Assembly: GCF_030657335.1 (NCBI RefSeq)
Contig: NZ_CP131039.1
Coordinates: 3,240,501-3,304,500 of the forward strand
DNA from: Croceibacterium aestuarii
GTDB lineage: Bacteria; Pseudomonadota; Alphaproteobacteria; Sphingomonadales; Sphingomonadaceae
DNA length: 64,000 nucleotides
Direction: 5' to 3'
The notes beneath the pieces were generated by a model, which was given only the letters and a program-made list of their open reading frames with translations, was not told where the DNA came from and ran no database searches. The translations under genes and the position numbers were made by a program. This document shows positions 1 through 8,937 of this stretch, piece after piece (the first letter of the stretch is position 1; every line of letters begins with the position of its first letter).

Positions 1-1
1 G

Positions 2-688
2 GACGGCCGCGAGGATCCCGAAATCTTCTACGTCGAGCCGCGCAATCGCGCGATCCTGCCGCTCGAGAGGTTTCATTGCTCGCGCACGCTTGCCAAGTTG
101 CTCCGCCAGGACCGTTTCGGAGTAACCTGCAACCAGGCCTTCGGCAGCGTCATTGCCGCCTGTGCCGAGCCGCGCCCCGAGCACCCCGAGACCTGGATCA
201 GCCGCCGCATCGAGGCGAGCTACTGCGCGTTGCACGACGCCGGCTACGCTCACTCGATCGAGGTCTGGGCTGGCGACGACCTGGTGGGCGGGCTTTACGG
301 CGTGGGCTTCGAAGGGGTGTTCTGCGGCGAATCGATGTTCAGCCGGCAGTCCAACGCCTCGAAGGTTGCACTGGCCTGGCTGGTGGCGGCGATGCGTAAA
401 GCAGGGATGCGCCTGCTCGACTGCCAGTTCATGACCGAGCACCTCGAAACGATGGGCGCGGTCGAAGTCTCGCAGGCGCGCTACCTCTCGCTTCTCGGCA
501 CCGCCCAGGGCCCGCGCTCGAGCTGGTCTCAGGCGGTCGGAGAGTCGGGGCTCGAAGAGGGGCTCGGCGCGGGCGAGGGCGCGCTTTCGCTTCCCGAAGG
601 TTTCGCGCTGCTGTTCGAGGACGACGACGGAGCCGGCGCATCCTCGCCCGGAAAGCGCATTGCGCAAGACTTGATCCACACGTCGTAA
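2..688 (+). CDS. aat: Leucyl/phenylalanyl-tRNA--protein transferase, 5' truncated
   Basis: Transfers Leu or Phe from aminoacyl-tRNA to the N-terminus of proteins with basic N-terminal residues, marking them for ClpAP in the cytoplasm (N-end rule). The frame is open to the window edge, so the first residues are missing; 228 residues are visible. Family signatures in order are DPEIFYVEPRNRAILPL, FHCSRTLAKLLR, DRFGVTCNQAF, ETWISRRI, LVGGLYGVGFEGVFCGESMF and LLDCQFMTEHLETMGA. It ends in SPGKRIAQDLIHTS, the usual style of C-terminus in sphingomonads. The last 160 bases are overlapped antiparallel by the DUF2155 gene. Confidence 0.93.
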   Translation, partial: DGREDPEIFYVEPRNRAILPLERFHCSRTLAKLLRQDRFGVTCNQAFGSVIAACAEPRPEHPETWISRRIEASYCALHDAGYAHSIEVWAGDDLVGGLYGVGFEGVFCGESMFSRQSNASKVALAWLVAAMRKAGMRLLDCQFMTEHLETMGAVEVSQARYLSLLGTAQGPRSSWSQAVGESGLEEGLGAGEGALSLPEGFALLFEDDDGAGASSPGKRIAQDLIHTS

Positions 689-1125
689 ACCGGGTGTTCG
701 ACGACGTTGACCGCCGGCGCGTTCTTGAACAGCCAGCCGGAGAAGACTTTGTGCCAGGCGAAGTCGGAACGGACATCGCTGCGCTCGCGCACCAGGACCT
801 GGACGAAGGCGCCTTCCTCGGGGTCGGATTCCCACGGCGCCGTCTTCTCGCAGGCCGAAAGGCGCACCACGACGTTGCCGACGCGGCGCGATTCGCCCGG
901 TTTCATCACCAGGTCCTGCGAGATGTTGTTGCGCTTGTTGAGCAGCCCCAGCGTGGCGACCCGCTCGGCCATCGGCGTACCGATCGAATCCTGCCCGGCA
1001 AACGTTGGGGCGCTCGATTGCGCCAACTCGGCGGGAACTTCGGTTTCGACCGCCTCGGGCGCGGGCGCCTTGCCCGAGCACGCCGCCAGCACCAGCACCG
1101 ACGGCAGGAGCGCAAGCGCCCGCAT
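529..1125 (-). CDS. DUF2155 domain lipoprotein
   Basis: A 198-residue exported protein. The N-terminus MRALALLPSVLVLAACSG is a lipoprotein signal (LAAC), which decides this start over longer upstream versions. The DUF2155 core follows: ATLGLLNKRNNISQDLVMKPGE, an ACEKTAPWE segment, AFVQVLV and FSGWLFKNAPAVNVVEHPVYDVWIKSC. After the conserved DVWIKSC comes a low-complexity Ser/Pro tail. The tail and part of the conserved end are encoded antisense to the 3' end of aat. The gene starts 2 bases after the stop of the NDUFA12-like gene, so the two are probably co-transcribed. Function of DUF2155 is not known. Confidence 0.85.
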   Translation of the reverse strand: MRALALLPSVLVLAACSGKAPAPEAVETEVPAELAQSSAPTFAGQDSIGTPMAERVATLGLLNKRNNISQDLVMKPGESRRVGNVVVRLSACEKTAPWESDPEEGAFVQVLVRERSDVRSDFAWHKVFSGWLFKNAPAVNVVEHPVYDVWIKSCAMRFPGEDAPAPSSSSNSSAKPSGSESAPSPAPSPSSSPDSPTA

Positions 1126-1127
1126 GA

Positions 1128-1550
1128 TCAGGCGTCCGGGGTCCAGGCTTCGTAGTCTCCGGTCGCTGCCGCGCGCCTGCCCCCGCGTTCGAGCGCGCCG
1201 GCAGGACGATAGGCGCCCGGCGTGCCGGTCGCGTTCGGGGTATAGTCCACTTCCCAGATCTTGGCCGGCTGCAGGTGACTTTCGGGCAGCTCGTCGTAGG
1301 ATTGGTGCAGCCAGCCGTGCCACTCCGGCGGCACCCGGCTCGCGTCGTTGGCGCCGTTGTAGATCACCCAGCGGCGTTCGCCTCCGTGGGCCCGCTGTGC
1401 CCAGGCCTTTCCGGCCGAGTCGTCTTTCGAGCGGTAATATTTGTTGCCCTGGGCGTCGGTGCCGACGTGTTCGCCGTTGCGCGCCGACCACAGCATCGTG
1501 CCGAACGTGGCGCCGTTCCACCAGGTGAAGATCTTGCCGAGGAAGCTCAT
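1128..1550 (-). CDS. NADH:ubiquinone oxidoreductase subunit NDUFA12 family protein
   Basis: A 140-residue protein of the NDUFA12/B17.2 family, an accessory subunit or assembly factor of respiratory complex I in mitochondria and alphaproteobacteria. Visible marks are MSFLGKIFTWWNGATFGTML, GEHVGTDAQGNKYYRSKD, RRWVIYNG and the PPEWHGWLH signature. It lies in a same-strand run recX, DUF192, NDUFA12, DUF2155, an arrangement seen in sphingomonads. Cytoplasmic face of the inner membrane is the expected site. Confidence 0.92.
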   Translation of the reverse strand: MSFLGKIFTWWNGATFGTMLWSARNGEHVGTDAQGNKYYRSKDDSAGKAWAQRAHGGERRWVIYNGANDASRVPPEWHGWLHQSYDELPESHLQPAKIWEVDYTPNATGTPGAYRPAGALERGGRRAAATGDYEAWTPDA

Positions 1551-1595
1551 GTGCTCGCCGTTAGCGGCTGACTGCGGGCGCTGGCAAGCGCGACC

Positions 1596-2084
1596 TCACC
1601 ACGTCACCCGCGCACCGGGCATGATGCCCAGTTCTTTTGCCCGCCCGCCGGGAATCTCCAGCACCGCGATCGCCGGTCCGGCGGATGGAATCGGCGTTTC
1701 CGAATAGGGTACGGCATCGGCGGCGATATTGCTGACCAGGTGGTCCGGGCCGATGAACAGCAGGTCGAGCGAGATGACCGTGTTGTGCATCCAGAAGCTG
1801 CGCGCCTGGGGCGGCCCCTCGGTGGGGAAAAGCATGCCTTCATTCGGCCCCAGCTCGGTGCGGAACATCAGGCCGCGGGCCTGGTTCTCGCTGGTCTTGG
1901 CCACTTCGACGCGAAAAGCGTGGGTCTTGCCGTTCTGCGTAACCGTTAAGGGAATGACTTCGAGGCCGGAGACGGGGTGCACGCCGGTCGTCTCGACTGC
2001 CTGGGTCGGAGGCGACGCCTGCGACGAGCAACTCGCCAGCGAAAGCCCCAGGGCCGAAACAAGCAGGATAGCGGTGCGGTGCAT
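1596..2084 (-). CDS. DUF192 domain lipoprotein
   Basis: A 162-residue exported protein. The start chosen gives MHRTAILLVSALGLSLASCS, a clean lipoprotein signal with cleavage before Cys; in-frame starts further upstream would run into recX. The DUF192 domain shows RVEVAKTSENQARGLMFRTEL, EGMLFPTE, SFWMHNTVISLDLLFIGPD and IPGGRAKELGI. Function is unknown, although the fold resembles a small beta-barrel. It sits 7 bases after recX on the same strand. Confidence 0.9.
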   Translation of the reverse strand: MHRTAILLVSALGLSLASCSSQASPPTQAVETTGVHPVSGLEVIPLTVTQNGKTHAFRVEVAKTSENQARGLMFRTELGPNEGMLFPTEGPPQARSFWMHNTVISLDLLFIGPDHLVSNIAADAVPYSETPIPSAGPAIAVLEIPGGRAKELGIMPGARVTW

Positions 2085-2091
2085 GGTCAGG

Positions 2092-2664
2092 TCAGCCTTC
2101 CTCATCGTCGATCGCCTCGGCAAGCCACTGTTCGGCAGCGGCCACCGACCCGGCATCGATTAGCGCGCGGGCCGCATCAAAGCCATGCCCGGCGCGCACC
2201 ATTGCGGCGATCTGTTTCTCGCGCCGGTCGGCCTCAAGCGGCTCGGCTCCGAACGGGCCGAAACGGCGGCGGCGGGCGTAGGCCATGGCCGCCTCGCGCC
2301 CCGCCCGCTCGCCCGGCATGGCGCGCTCGCGCAAGTCCTCGGCGATCCCCGCCTCGCCGAGCGCCTGGCGCACCCTGCGCTCGCCGTAGCCACGCCGCAA
2401 AAGACTCCCCGATTTCATCCGCGCATAGGCTTCGTCATCGATGTAACCGAGTTCGACGTAGCGTTCGACGGTCTCGCGGACCGGGGGATCGGTGTCCCCT
2501 GCCCATCCCCGCTCGCGCAATTTCCGGACAAGATAGCGCTCGAATTTTGCGGCGCTGGTCGAAAATCTTGCGACGTAGGCGAGCGCCAGCTCCTCGAAAC
2601 GCCCCGCGTCGAGGGGCTTTGCAGGTTTTTTGCGTCTGCGGGCAGGAGCGTTATGATCGGCCAT
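2092..2664 (-). CDS. recX: Recombination regulator RecX
   Basis: Modulates RecA filaments by binding and capping them in the cytoplasm. The 190-residue protein has the helical RecX repeats: RFEELALAYVARFSTSAAKFERYLVRKL with a degenerate start, then VERYVELGYIDDEAYA and GYGERRVRQALGEAGI. The ATG at 2664 is chosen because MADHNAP is followed by a basic stretch and then the conserved helix. A longer upstream reading would run toward the divergent acyl-AMP ligase gene. recA is not in the window. Confidence 0.88.
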   Translation of the reverse strand: MADHNAPARRRKKPAKPLDAGRFEELALAYVARFSTSAAKFERYLVRKLRERGWAGDTDPPVRETVERYVELGYIDDEAYARMKSGSLLRRGYGERRVRQALGEAGIAEDLRERAMPGERAGREAAMAYARRRRFGPFGAEPLEADRREKQIAAMVRAGHGFDAARALIDAGSVAAAEQWLAEAIDDEEG

Positions 2665-2810
2665 CGGCCTTATTCGTGCCACAGTCCGGCTCAAAGGGGA
2701 AAGGCTGTCCCGGGGGAGGGGCCAAAGAAGCTCGCTCATCTCCTATTCACCCGCCGCCGCGTCATGCGCCGGCCAAGGAAAAAACAACGACGGGTAAATC
2801 GCGAGATACG

Positions 2811-4547
2811 ATGGATAACGACGCCGCTCTGAAGCCGACGCCGAACCGCTGCGCGCTACCGCGCCGCTTTTCCGATTTCGCCACCTTCGGCGATGCCCTG
2901 GACTATGCCGCGCAAGGTTCGCGAGGTCTCAACTTCCACGATCCGCGGGGCAAGCTGACCCGCGTCTATCCTTTCGCCGAGCTGCGCGAGGATGCGCTGG
3001 CGATGGCCCGGCGGCTTATCGCCAAAGGGGTCGAGCCGGGCGAACGGATTGCCCTCGTCGCGCAGACCGGGACCGAATTCGCCGCCATGTTCTGCGGCGC
3101 GGTATACGCCGGGGCCTGGCCCGTGCCGCTGCCGCTGCCGACCAGCTTCGGCGGCAAGGAAAGCTATATCGACCAGCTCGCGGTGCAACTGGCGAGTTCG
3201 GACCCGACGATGCTGCTCTATCCCTCGGAACTTGCCAGCATGGCCGCCGCCGCGGCCGAGCGGCAGGGTTGCGCCGGGATGAGCTACGAAGACTTTGCGG
3301 TGCTGCCGCTGGTCGCCGCCGACCTGCCGACTCCCCGGCCCGACGATATCTGCTATCTGCAGTATTCCTCCGGCTCGACCCGTTTCCCGCACGGCGTGGC
3401 GGTAACCCACCGCTCGCTGCTCAACAACTTGCGCGGGCACGGCGTGGGCATGCAGCTGGTCATGGACGACCGCTGCGTCTCGTGGCTGCCGTGGTACCAC
3501 GACATGGGCCTGGTCGGCTGCCTGCTGTCGCCGATCGCCAACCAGATGTCGACCGACTACCTGCGCACCGAGGACTTCGCCCGCCGTCCGCTCGCCTGGC
3601 TCGACCTGATCAGCCGCAACGAGGGCACCACGCTGTCCTATTCGCCGACCTTCGGCTACGACATCTGCGCCCGCCGCATCTCCAGCCAGAGCCACGTCGA
3701 GGACCGCTTCGACCTTTCGCGCTGGCGGCTCGCCGGCAACGGGGCCGACATGATCCGCCCCGACGTCATGCAGAATTTCGTCAACGCCTTCGCCGACGCC
3801 GGGTTCAAGGCCAACGCTTTCTGCCCGAGCTACGGCCTGGCCGAGGCCACGCTCGCCGTCACCCTAATGCCGCCGGGCGAAGGAATTCGCGTCGAACTGG
3901 TCGAGGAAGAACGCCTGAGCGGCTCCCCGCGCGACCTCAGCCGCCCCGCGCGCTACCGGGCGATCGTCAACTGCGGCAAGCCGGTGCTCGACATGGCCGT
4001 CGAGATCCGCGGCGAAGACGGCAATCCGCGCGGCGATCACCAGATCGGCAAAATCTGGTGCAAGGGCCCGAGCGTGATGCACTCCTATTACCGCGACGAG
4101 GAGGCGACCGACGCCTGTCTGGTCGACGGCTGGCTCGACACCGGCGACATGGGCTACATGGCCGATGGCTACCTGTTCATCGTCGGCCGGGCGAAGGACA
4201 TGATCATCATCAACGGCAAGAATCACTGGCCGCAGGATATCGAATGGGCGGTCGAGCAGCTGCCCGGCTTCCACCAGGGCGACATCGCCGCGTTCAGCGT
4301 CGAGACCGAGAACGGCGAGGAAGTTCCCGCGGTGCTGGTCCACTGCCGCGTGTCCGACCCGGACGAGCGCCGCAAGCTGCACGACGACATCCGCGAGAAG
4401 GTTCGCTCGATCACCGGCATGAACTGCGTGGTCGAACTGGTCCCGCCGCGCACCCTGCCGCGCACCAGTTCGGGCAAGCTGAGCCGCGCCAAGGCCAAGA
4501 AACTCTACCTGTCGGGCGAGATCGAGCCCTTCAAGCTCGCCGCCTGA
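2811..4547 (+). CDS. Fatty acyl-AMP ligase (FAAL)
   Basis: Activates a fatty acid with ATP to acyl-AMP, normally for transfer to an acyl carrier protein rather than to CoA. The 578-residue protein has the adenylation core YLQYSSGSTRFPHGV (about residues 183-197). The FAAL-type STRxPxGV replaces the STGxPKGV of acyl-CoA ligases. Also visible are SYGLAEAT (about 340), GWLDTGDMGY (about 440) and the C-terminal lysine motif TSSGKLSRAK (about 552). No carrier protein, polyketide or peptide synthetase gene is adjacent. The gene is divergent from recX and its partner is not evident. The start follows from good alignment of RFSDFATFGDALDYAA to the family N-terminus. Confidence 0.88.
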   Translation: MDNDAALKPTPNRCALPRRFSDFATFGDALDYAAQGSRGLNFHDPRGKLTRVYPFAELREDALAMARRLIAKGVEPGERIALVAQTGTEFAAMFCGAVYAGAWPVPLPLPTSFGGKESYIDQLAVQLASSDPTMLLYPSELASMAAAAAERQGCAGMSYEDFAVLPLVAADLPTPRPDDICYLQYSSGSTRFPHGVAVTHRSLLNNLRGHGVGMQLVMDDRCVSWLPWYHDMGLVGCLLSPIANQMSTDYLRTEDFARRPLAWLDLISRNEGTTLSYSPTFGYDICARRISSQSHVEDRFDLSRWRLAGNGADMIRPDVMQNFVNAFADAGFKANAFCPSYGLAEATLAVTLMPPGEGIRVELVEEERLSGSPRDLSRPARYRAIVNCGKPVLDMAVEIRGEDGNPRGDHQIGKIWCKGPSVMHSYYRDEEATDACLVDGWLDTGDMGYMADGYLFIVGRAKDMIIINGKNHWPQDIEWAVEQLPGFHQGDIAAFSVETENGEEVPAVLVHCRVSDPDERRKLHDDIREKVRSITGMNCVVELVPPRTLPRTSSGKLSRAKAKKLYLSGEIEPFKLAA

Positions 4548-4551
4548 GTCG

Positions 4552-4947
4552 TCAGCCGAAAAACAGCACGCCAAGCACGGTAAGTATCGCCGCGAGGCCG
4601 ATGCCCCATACCAGCGTGCGAACCTTGGGCACGCCGGTCCAGTAGAGCGGCAGGTAGACCGCTCGCGCGCCGAGCCAGATCCACCCGGCGATCGCCGTGG
4701 TTGTGCCGGCCTTGCCGGTAATCACCACGCCGAAAAGCGCGATGATGGCGATTGGCAGGGTCTCGAGAAAGTTGTCGCGCGCGCGTTCGAGCCGCCCCAC
4801 CACGGGGCCGGGCTCGGGCATTTCGGCGTCGCGCGGGCCCATGTTCCAGTCGGTCCCGTATTGCTTGGTCTTGACGCGGATCGCGACTTGGATGTGCAGC
4901 AAGAGAAGCACGGCGGCGAGCGCGAGGACGAGGATTTCGGGTCGCAT
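4552..4947 (-). CDS. MAPEG family membrane protein
   Basis: A 131-residue four-helix inner-membrane protein. The N-terminal helix MRPEILVLALAAVLLLLHIQ is followed by the loop RLERARDNFLETLPIAIIAL. RxxxNxxE/NFLETLP is the typical MAPEG signature (relatives of microsomal glutathione S-transferase and FLAP). It starts 11 bases after the DUF389 gene, so the two are probably co-transcribed. Substrate unknown; many bacterial members have no demonstrated glutathione chemistry. Confidence 0.85.
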   Translation of the reverse strand: MRPEILVLALAAVLLLLHIQVAIRVKTKQYGTDWNMGPRDAEMPEPGPVVGRLERARDNFLETLPIAIIALFGVVITGKAGTTTAIAGWIWLGARAVYLPLYWTGVPKVRTLVWGIGLAAILTVLGVLFFG

Positions 4948-4958
4948 CTGCAGGGCTC

Positions 4959-6521
4959 CTACTGGTCGGGCGCGGCCCAGGCGGCGGTCACCGGCCCCTC
5001 TTCTCCATCCGGCTGCTCGCGCACCGCAACCCCCTGCTTTTTCAGCGCTGCGGCGACCATCGCGACCTGCGCTTCGGGGCCGCCCAGGATGATCGGCACT
5101 TCGACTCGCCGGCCCGCCCAGCCGACCAGCGCCAAGGCCCGCGCGCCGTCTTCGGTCAGCGTGTCGCCATCGTAGCTGATGTCGGGCAAAGGCCTGGCAG
5201 GCGGACGCAGGCGGATGGTCCAACCCGGTTCGTTCGCCCCGACTCGATTTTCCAGTTCGCGATAGGCCTCGAGACTGGCTCCATCGAGCGGCCGCGCGGT
5301 CACCGCTGCGATCTTGCGTTCGCGGTCGACCACCACGCTGTCGCTCGACACTCCCGCAACCAGCGCCAGGCGAACGGCCAGTTGCTCGGCGTGGGCCAGA
5401 TCCGCCGCTTCCTGCTCGTTGGCCCGGGCGAGCTGGGCCAGCTCCGCCGCCTGGGCGCTGTTGCCGACGGGGACCTGCGTCAGCGTTAGGTTGACTTTCG
5501 TGCCGATGATTCGGTCGACGCGCGCCTGCACTTCGGCGAGCGCGTCGGGCCGCACTTCGGGCGTCAGGACGACGGCCGAAATCTTCGGTGGCTCGCCATG
5601 AAGATCGACGTCGAGCTTCGAAATCAGTGCTTTGTTGCTGAACGGCGAAAGCACAGCGCCGTTGATCTGCCGCGTGTCGGCGGCGTCCTTGGCGAGATTG
5701 ACCAGCGAGAGACCGAGCGGAATCGCCAGGGCGACGAACACGGTGAAGATCAGCGCGGTCTGCAGGTTGGTCTGCTTCTCCGACAACATCGTGTCGAAGC
5801 CATAGAGCCGCGCCATGATCGCCGCGGTGAAGGCAATGGTCATCAGGTTGGTGAAGAACAGCAGCAGCGCGCCCCAGAACACCGTGCCGTTGAGCGTCGC
5901 GAGGCCGAATCCGACGACGGCGAGCGGCGGCATCAGGGCCGTGGCGATGGCCACGCCGACGATGGTGCCCTCGCGTCCGCGAATCATCGCGTAAGCCCCG
6001 GCAACGGCGGAGAACAGCGCGACGAACAGGTCGAAGAGGTTCGGCTGCGTGCGCGAAGCAATTTCCGGAGTGACGGTCTGCAACGGCGAAAGCAGGACGA
6101 TCAGCGCGCAGAACAGGACCGAGATACCCGTGCCGATCGCGAGCGACTTGCTGGACTGCTTGATCCACCGGAAGTCGCCCGTCGCCAACGCGAAGCCGAG
6201 TCCCATGATCGGGCCCATCAGCGGCGACAACAGCATGGCGCCGATGACCACCGCCGGAGAGGACAACAGCAGGCCGAGAACCGCGATTCCCGCGCTCATC
6301 GCCAGCATCAGCAGGTAACGCGCCGAAAGCTCGCATTCCTCGCGCCGCCCGGCGATCACCTCCGCCTGGTCGACCGTGCTGACGACAGCGCGGCGCCACC
6401 AGCCGCGCCAGCTTTCGATCACATGTCGGAAGGAATGCTCGCCGTGCACCTGCACCGGAGGCACCTCGCCGGGTGGCGCTAGAGTTGTAGCCGCTGCCAG
6501 CGTTTTTCCCCCGTCTGCCAT
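4959..6521 (-). CDS. DUF389 domain membrane protein
   Basis: A 520-residue polytopic inner-membrane protein. The DUF389 core is clear: SSPAVVIGAMLLSPLMGPIM, GREGTIVGVAIATALMPPLA, and FFTNLMTIAFTAAI. It is followed by a soluble C-terminal region of about 250 residues (LDVDLHGEPPKISAVVL onward). Members are called hydrophobic or transporter-like without a known substrate. The ATG at 6521 was chosen over an in-frame upstream start because it gives a compact cytoplasmic N-terminus. Confidence 0.87.
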   Translation of the reverse strand: MADGGKTLAAATTLAPPGEVPPVQVHGEHSFRHVIESWRGWWRRAVVSTVDQAEVIAGRREECELSARYLLMLAMSAGIAVLGLLLSSPAVVIGAMLLSPLMGPIMGLGFALATGDFRWIKQSSKSLAIGTGISVLFCALIVLLSPLQTVTPEIASRTQPNLFDLFVALFSAVAGAYAMIRGREGTIVGVAIATALMPPLAVVGFGLATLNGTVFWGALLLFFTNLMTIAFTAAIMARLYGFDTMLSEKQTNLQTALIFTVFVALAIPLGLSLVNLAKDAADTRQINGAVLSPFSNKALISKLDVDLHGEPPKISAVVLTPEVRPDALAEVQARVDRIIGTKVNLTLTQVPVGNSAQAAELAQLARANEQEAADLAHAEQLAVRLALVAGVSSDSVVVDRERKIAAVTARPLDGASLEAYRELENRVGANEPGWTIRLRPPARPLPDISYDGDTLTEDGARALALVGWAGRRVEVPIILGGPEAQVAMVAAALKKQGVAVREQPDGEEGPVTAAWAAPDQ

Positions 6522-6658
6522 GAACCTGCGATACCTGCTGGACGGCGCATGCAAAAGCGCTTTGTCGCAGCGCGGCCAGCCGCCATACTGCCTTTACTTG
6601 AAACACGTGTCTTGCGCACCTAATACAGTTCAGGACTCGAGGGAGATTGACGAGCGCC

Positions 6659-7876
6659 ATGGCCGAAACCGCACCGACCGCGACCGCTACCAAGACCGAA
6701 GCCGCGCTGAACCTGACACCGCCCGATCCGGTGCCGATGGTCGCGCCCGAAAAGGCGGCCGGCCTGGTCCCGGTCGATGCCGAGAAGAAATCCAAACTCG
6801 AAGAAAAGGTCGACGGGTTCGTCAGCGAACTCGTGGCGCTCGATGCCAATTCGCCCGACTTCGGCAAGAAGGTCGACCAGATCACCAACATGGGCCGCAA
6901 AGAAATCGCTGCGGCCGCGGGGATGTCGAACCGCTTCCTCGATCGGCCGATCAAGGCGATGGACAAGGATTCGGGCGTCGGCGCCAACCTGTCGGAATTG
7001 CGCAAGGTGGTCGAGGATCTCGATCCCGGCAAGAACGGCGCCAAGAGCGGCAGCAAGAAGTTCCTCGGCATCATCCCGATGGGCAACCGCCTGACCAGCT
7101 ATTTCCGCAAGTACCAGAGCGCGCAGACGCACATCCAGTCGATCCTCGGCCACTTGTCGAGCGGCAAGGACGAGCTGCTGATGGACAACGCCGCGATCGA
7201 CGTCGAGCGGCAGAAGCTGTGGGAGGCGATGGGCAACCTCGAGCAGATGGTGTACATCTCCAAGACGCTCGACGAGCGGCTCGAGGAGAAGGCCGCCGAG
7301 CTCGACGCGACCGACCCGGCCAAAGCCAAGGCGATCCGCGAGAGCGCGCTGTTCTACGTGCGCCAGCGCACGCAGGACCTTTACACCCAGATGGCGGTCA
7401 GCGTGCAGGGCTACCTGGCGCTCGACCTGGTCAAGAAGAACAACGTCGAACTGGTCAAGGGCGTCGACCGGGCCAGCACCACCACGGTGGGCGCGCTGCG
7501 CACCGCGGTGACCGTGGCCGAGGCCATGACCAACCAGCGGCTGGTGCTCGGCCAGATCACCCAGCTCAACCAGACGACGGCCGGGATCATCGATTCGACG
7601 AGTGCGATGCTGCGCGACCAGACCGGCAAGATTCACGAGCAGGCGGCCAGCAGCACGATCCCGATCGAGACGCTGCAGCGCGCCTTCCAGAACATCTACG
7701 ACACGATGGACGAGGTCGACACCTTCAAGGTGCGCGCGCTCGAAAGCATGAAGCAGACGGTCGAGACGCTGGGCAAGGAAGTCGAGAAGTCGAAGGGCTA
7801 TATCGCCCGCGCCGAAGGCCAGGCCCAGGCCTCGCAGCTGACCAACCAGTCCTCGCTGCTGTCGCTGGAGGGCTAA
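6659..7876 (+). CDS. Toxic anion resistance protein, TelA family
   Basis: A 405-residue soluble helical protein of the TelA/KlaA family, linked to tellurite and other stress resistance though the mechanism is unknown. Conserved segments are ITNMGRKEIAAAAGMSNRFL, the LQMVYISKTLDERL-like stretch EQMVYISKTLDERLEE, and QDLYTQMAVSVQGYLALDLV. A TTG at 6647 is an alternative start, but the ATG leaves a GAGGGAG ribosome site upstream at a workable if long distance. The next gene begins 9 bases after the stop, giving a three-gene unit. Confidence 0.9.
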   Translation: MAETAPTATATKTEAALNLTPPDPVPMVAPEKAAGLVPVDAEKKSKLEEKVDGFVSELVALDANSPDFGKKVDQITNMGRKEIAAAAGMSNRFLDRPIKAMDKDSGVGANLSELRKVVEDLDPGKNGAKSGSKKFLGIIPMGNRLTSYFRKYQSAQTHIQSILGHLSSGKDELLMDNAAIDVERQKLWEAMGNLEQMVYISKTLDERLEEKAAELDATDPAKAKAIRESALFYVRQRTQDLYTQMAVSVQGYLALDLVKKNNVELVKGVDRASTTTVGALRTAVTVAEAMTNQRLVLGQITQLNQTTAGIIDSTSAMLRDQTGKIHEQAASSTIPIETLQRAFQNIYDTMDEVDTFKVRALESMKQTVETLGKEVEKSKGYIARAEGQAQASQLTNQSSLLSLEG

Positions 7877-7885
7877 GGCGCAAGC

Positions 7886-8629
7886 ATGGCCGACAGCACC
7901 GGAAACGCACAGGAAATCATGACCGCGGCGAGCCGCTCGCTGGCCCACCAGCGCGCCGGCGGCCGCCGCCTACAGCCGATCGGTGAAGGCAGCCGGCGAA
8001 TGCGGCGCGACTTCCAGCTCAAGAAGCTGCGCAACATCGCCTATGCCGCCGCGGGCATTTTCGCCTTCGCGGTGATTGCCGGAATCGTCATCGACGGCAT
8101 TGGCTTCACCGGCATCGTTCTGACCGTCATGGCGCTGCTCGCCGCCGGGTTCATCTTCGGCAAGTTCCCGCGCCTGAAGGTTCCGCAGCGCGCCGACCTC
8201 AACAAGGGCGACGTCCGGCAGATGGTTGCACGCACCGAGCTGTGGCTGGAGAACCAGCGGCCCGCCCTGCCCCCGCCGGCCATCACCCTGGTCGACCAGA
8301 TCGGTACCCAGCTCGACGCCCTCGGGCTGCAGCTCGAGACCATCGACCAGGCCCACCCGGCGGCGCAGGAAACGCGCAAGCTGGTCGGCGAGCACCTGCC
8401 CGAGATGGTCGATGCCTATCGCCGCATCCCGGCCAGCTTGCGGAACGAAAAGCGTGCCGGTTCGTCGCCCGACGAGCAGCTCGTGGAAAGCCTCGGCAAG
8501 ATCAGTCACGAGATCGACCACGTCACGCGGCAACTGGCCGAGGGCTCGCTCGACGACCTCGCCATCCGCACCCGCTACCTCGACTATCGCTACGGCGAGA
8601 GCGAGCAACCCGTTTCGGAGAATTCCTGA
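7886..8629 (+). CDS. Membrane protein, possibly XpaC-like, partner of TelA
   Basis: A 247-residue protein with a basic cytoplasmic N-terminus, two transmembrane helices (about residues 48-92: IAYAAAGIFAFAVIAGIVID and GIVLTVMALLAAGFIFG) and a helical soluble tail. XpaC proteins are often encoded next to TelA. The XpaC assignment here rests on that position and architecture, not on a motif I can point to. Its stop overlaps the next start as TGATG, implying translational coupling. Confidence 0.6.
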   Translation: MADSTGNAQEIMTAASRSLAHQRAGGRRLQPIGEGSRRMRRDFQLKKLRNIAYAAAGIFAFAVIAGIVIDGIGFTGIVLTVMALLAAGFIFGKFPRLKVPQRADLNKGDVRQMVARTELWLENQRPALPPPAITLVDQIGTQLDALGLQLETIDQAHPAAQETRKLVGEHLPEMVDAYRRIPASLRNEKRAGSSPDEQLVESLGKISHEIDHVTRQLAEGSLDDLAIRTRYLDYRYGESEQPVSENS

Positions 8630-8937
8630 TGCAAGTCGCCATTCCGCACCATCTCGACCGCTCTACGGTCCGACAGCGGCTGCGCGACAACAGCCACAAG
8701 ATTGCCGACCACGTTCCCGGCGGGGTCGCGGAGGTCCACACCAACTGGCGGAACGAAGACACCATGGAAATGACCATCGGTGCGCTCGGCCAACAGGTCC
8801 GCGGCGAGGTACAGATCGAAGACGGCCAGGTCGTCTTCGTCATCGACCTGCCACCGGCGCTCGGGTTCATGGAACCGATGGTCAGAGGTGCGATCGAGCA
8901 GTCGGGCCAGAAGATGATCGCCGGCCCGAACGGCTAG
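8629..8937 (+). CDS. Polyhydroxyalkanoic acid system (granule region) family protein
   Basis: A 102-residue protein resembling the small PHA granule-associated family: MQVAIPHHLDRSTVRQRLRD, then an EMTIGALGQQVRGEV segment and a LPPALGFMEPMVRGAIEQ end. Members are small alpha/beta proteins with no defined enzymatic role. Start overlaps the upstream stop (TGATG). No phaC or phasin gene lies nearby, so a role in granules is not supported by context. Confidence 0.75.
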   Translation: MQVAIPHHLDRSTVRQRLRDNSHKIADHVPGGVAEVHTNWRNEDTMEMTIGALGQQVRGEVQIEDGQVVFVIDLPPALGFMEPMVRGAIEQSGQKMIAGPNG

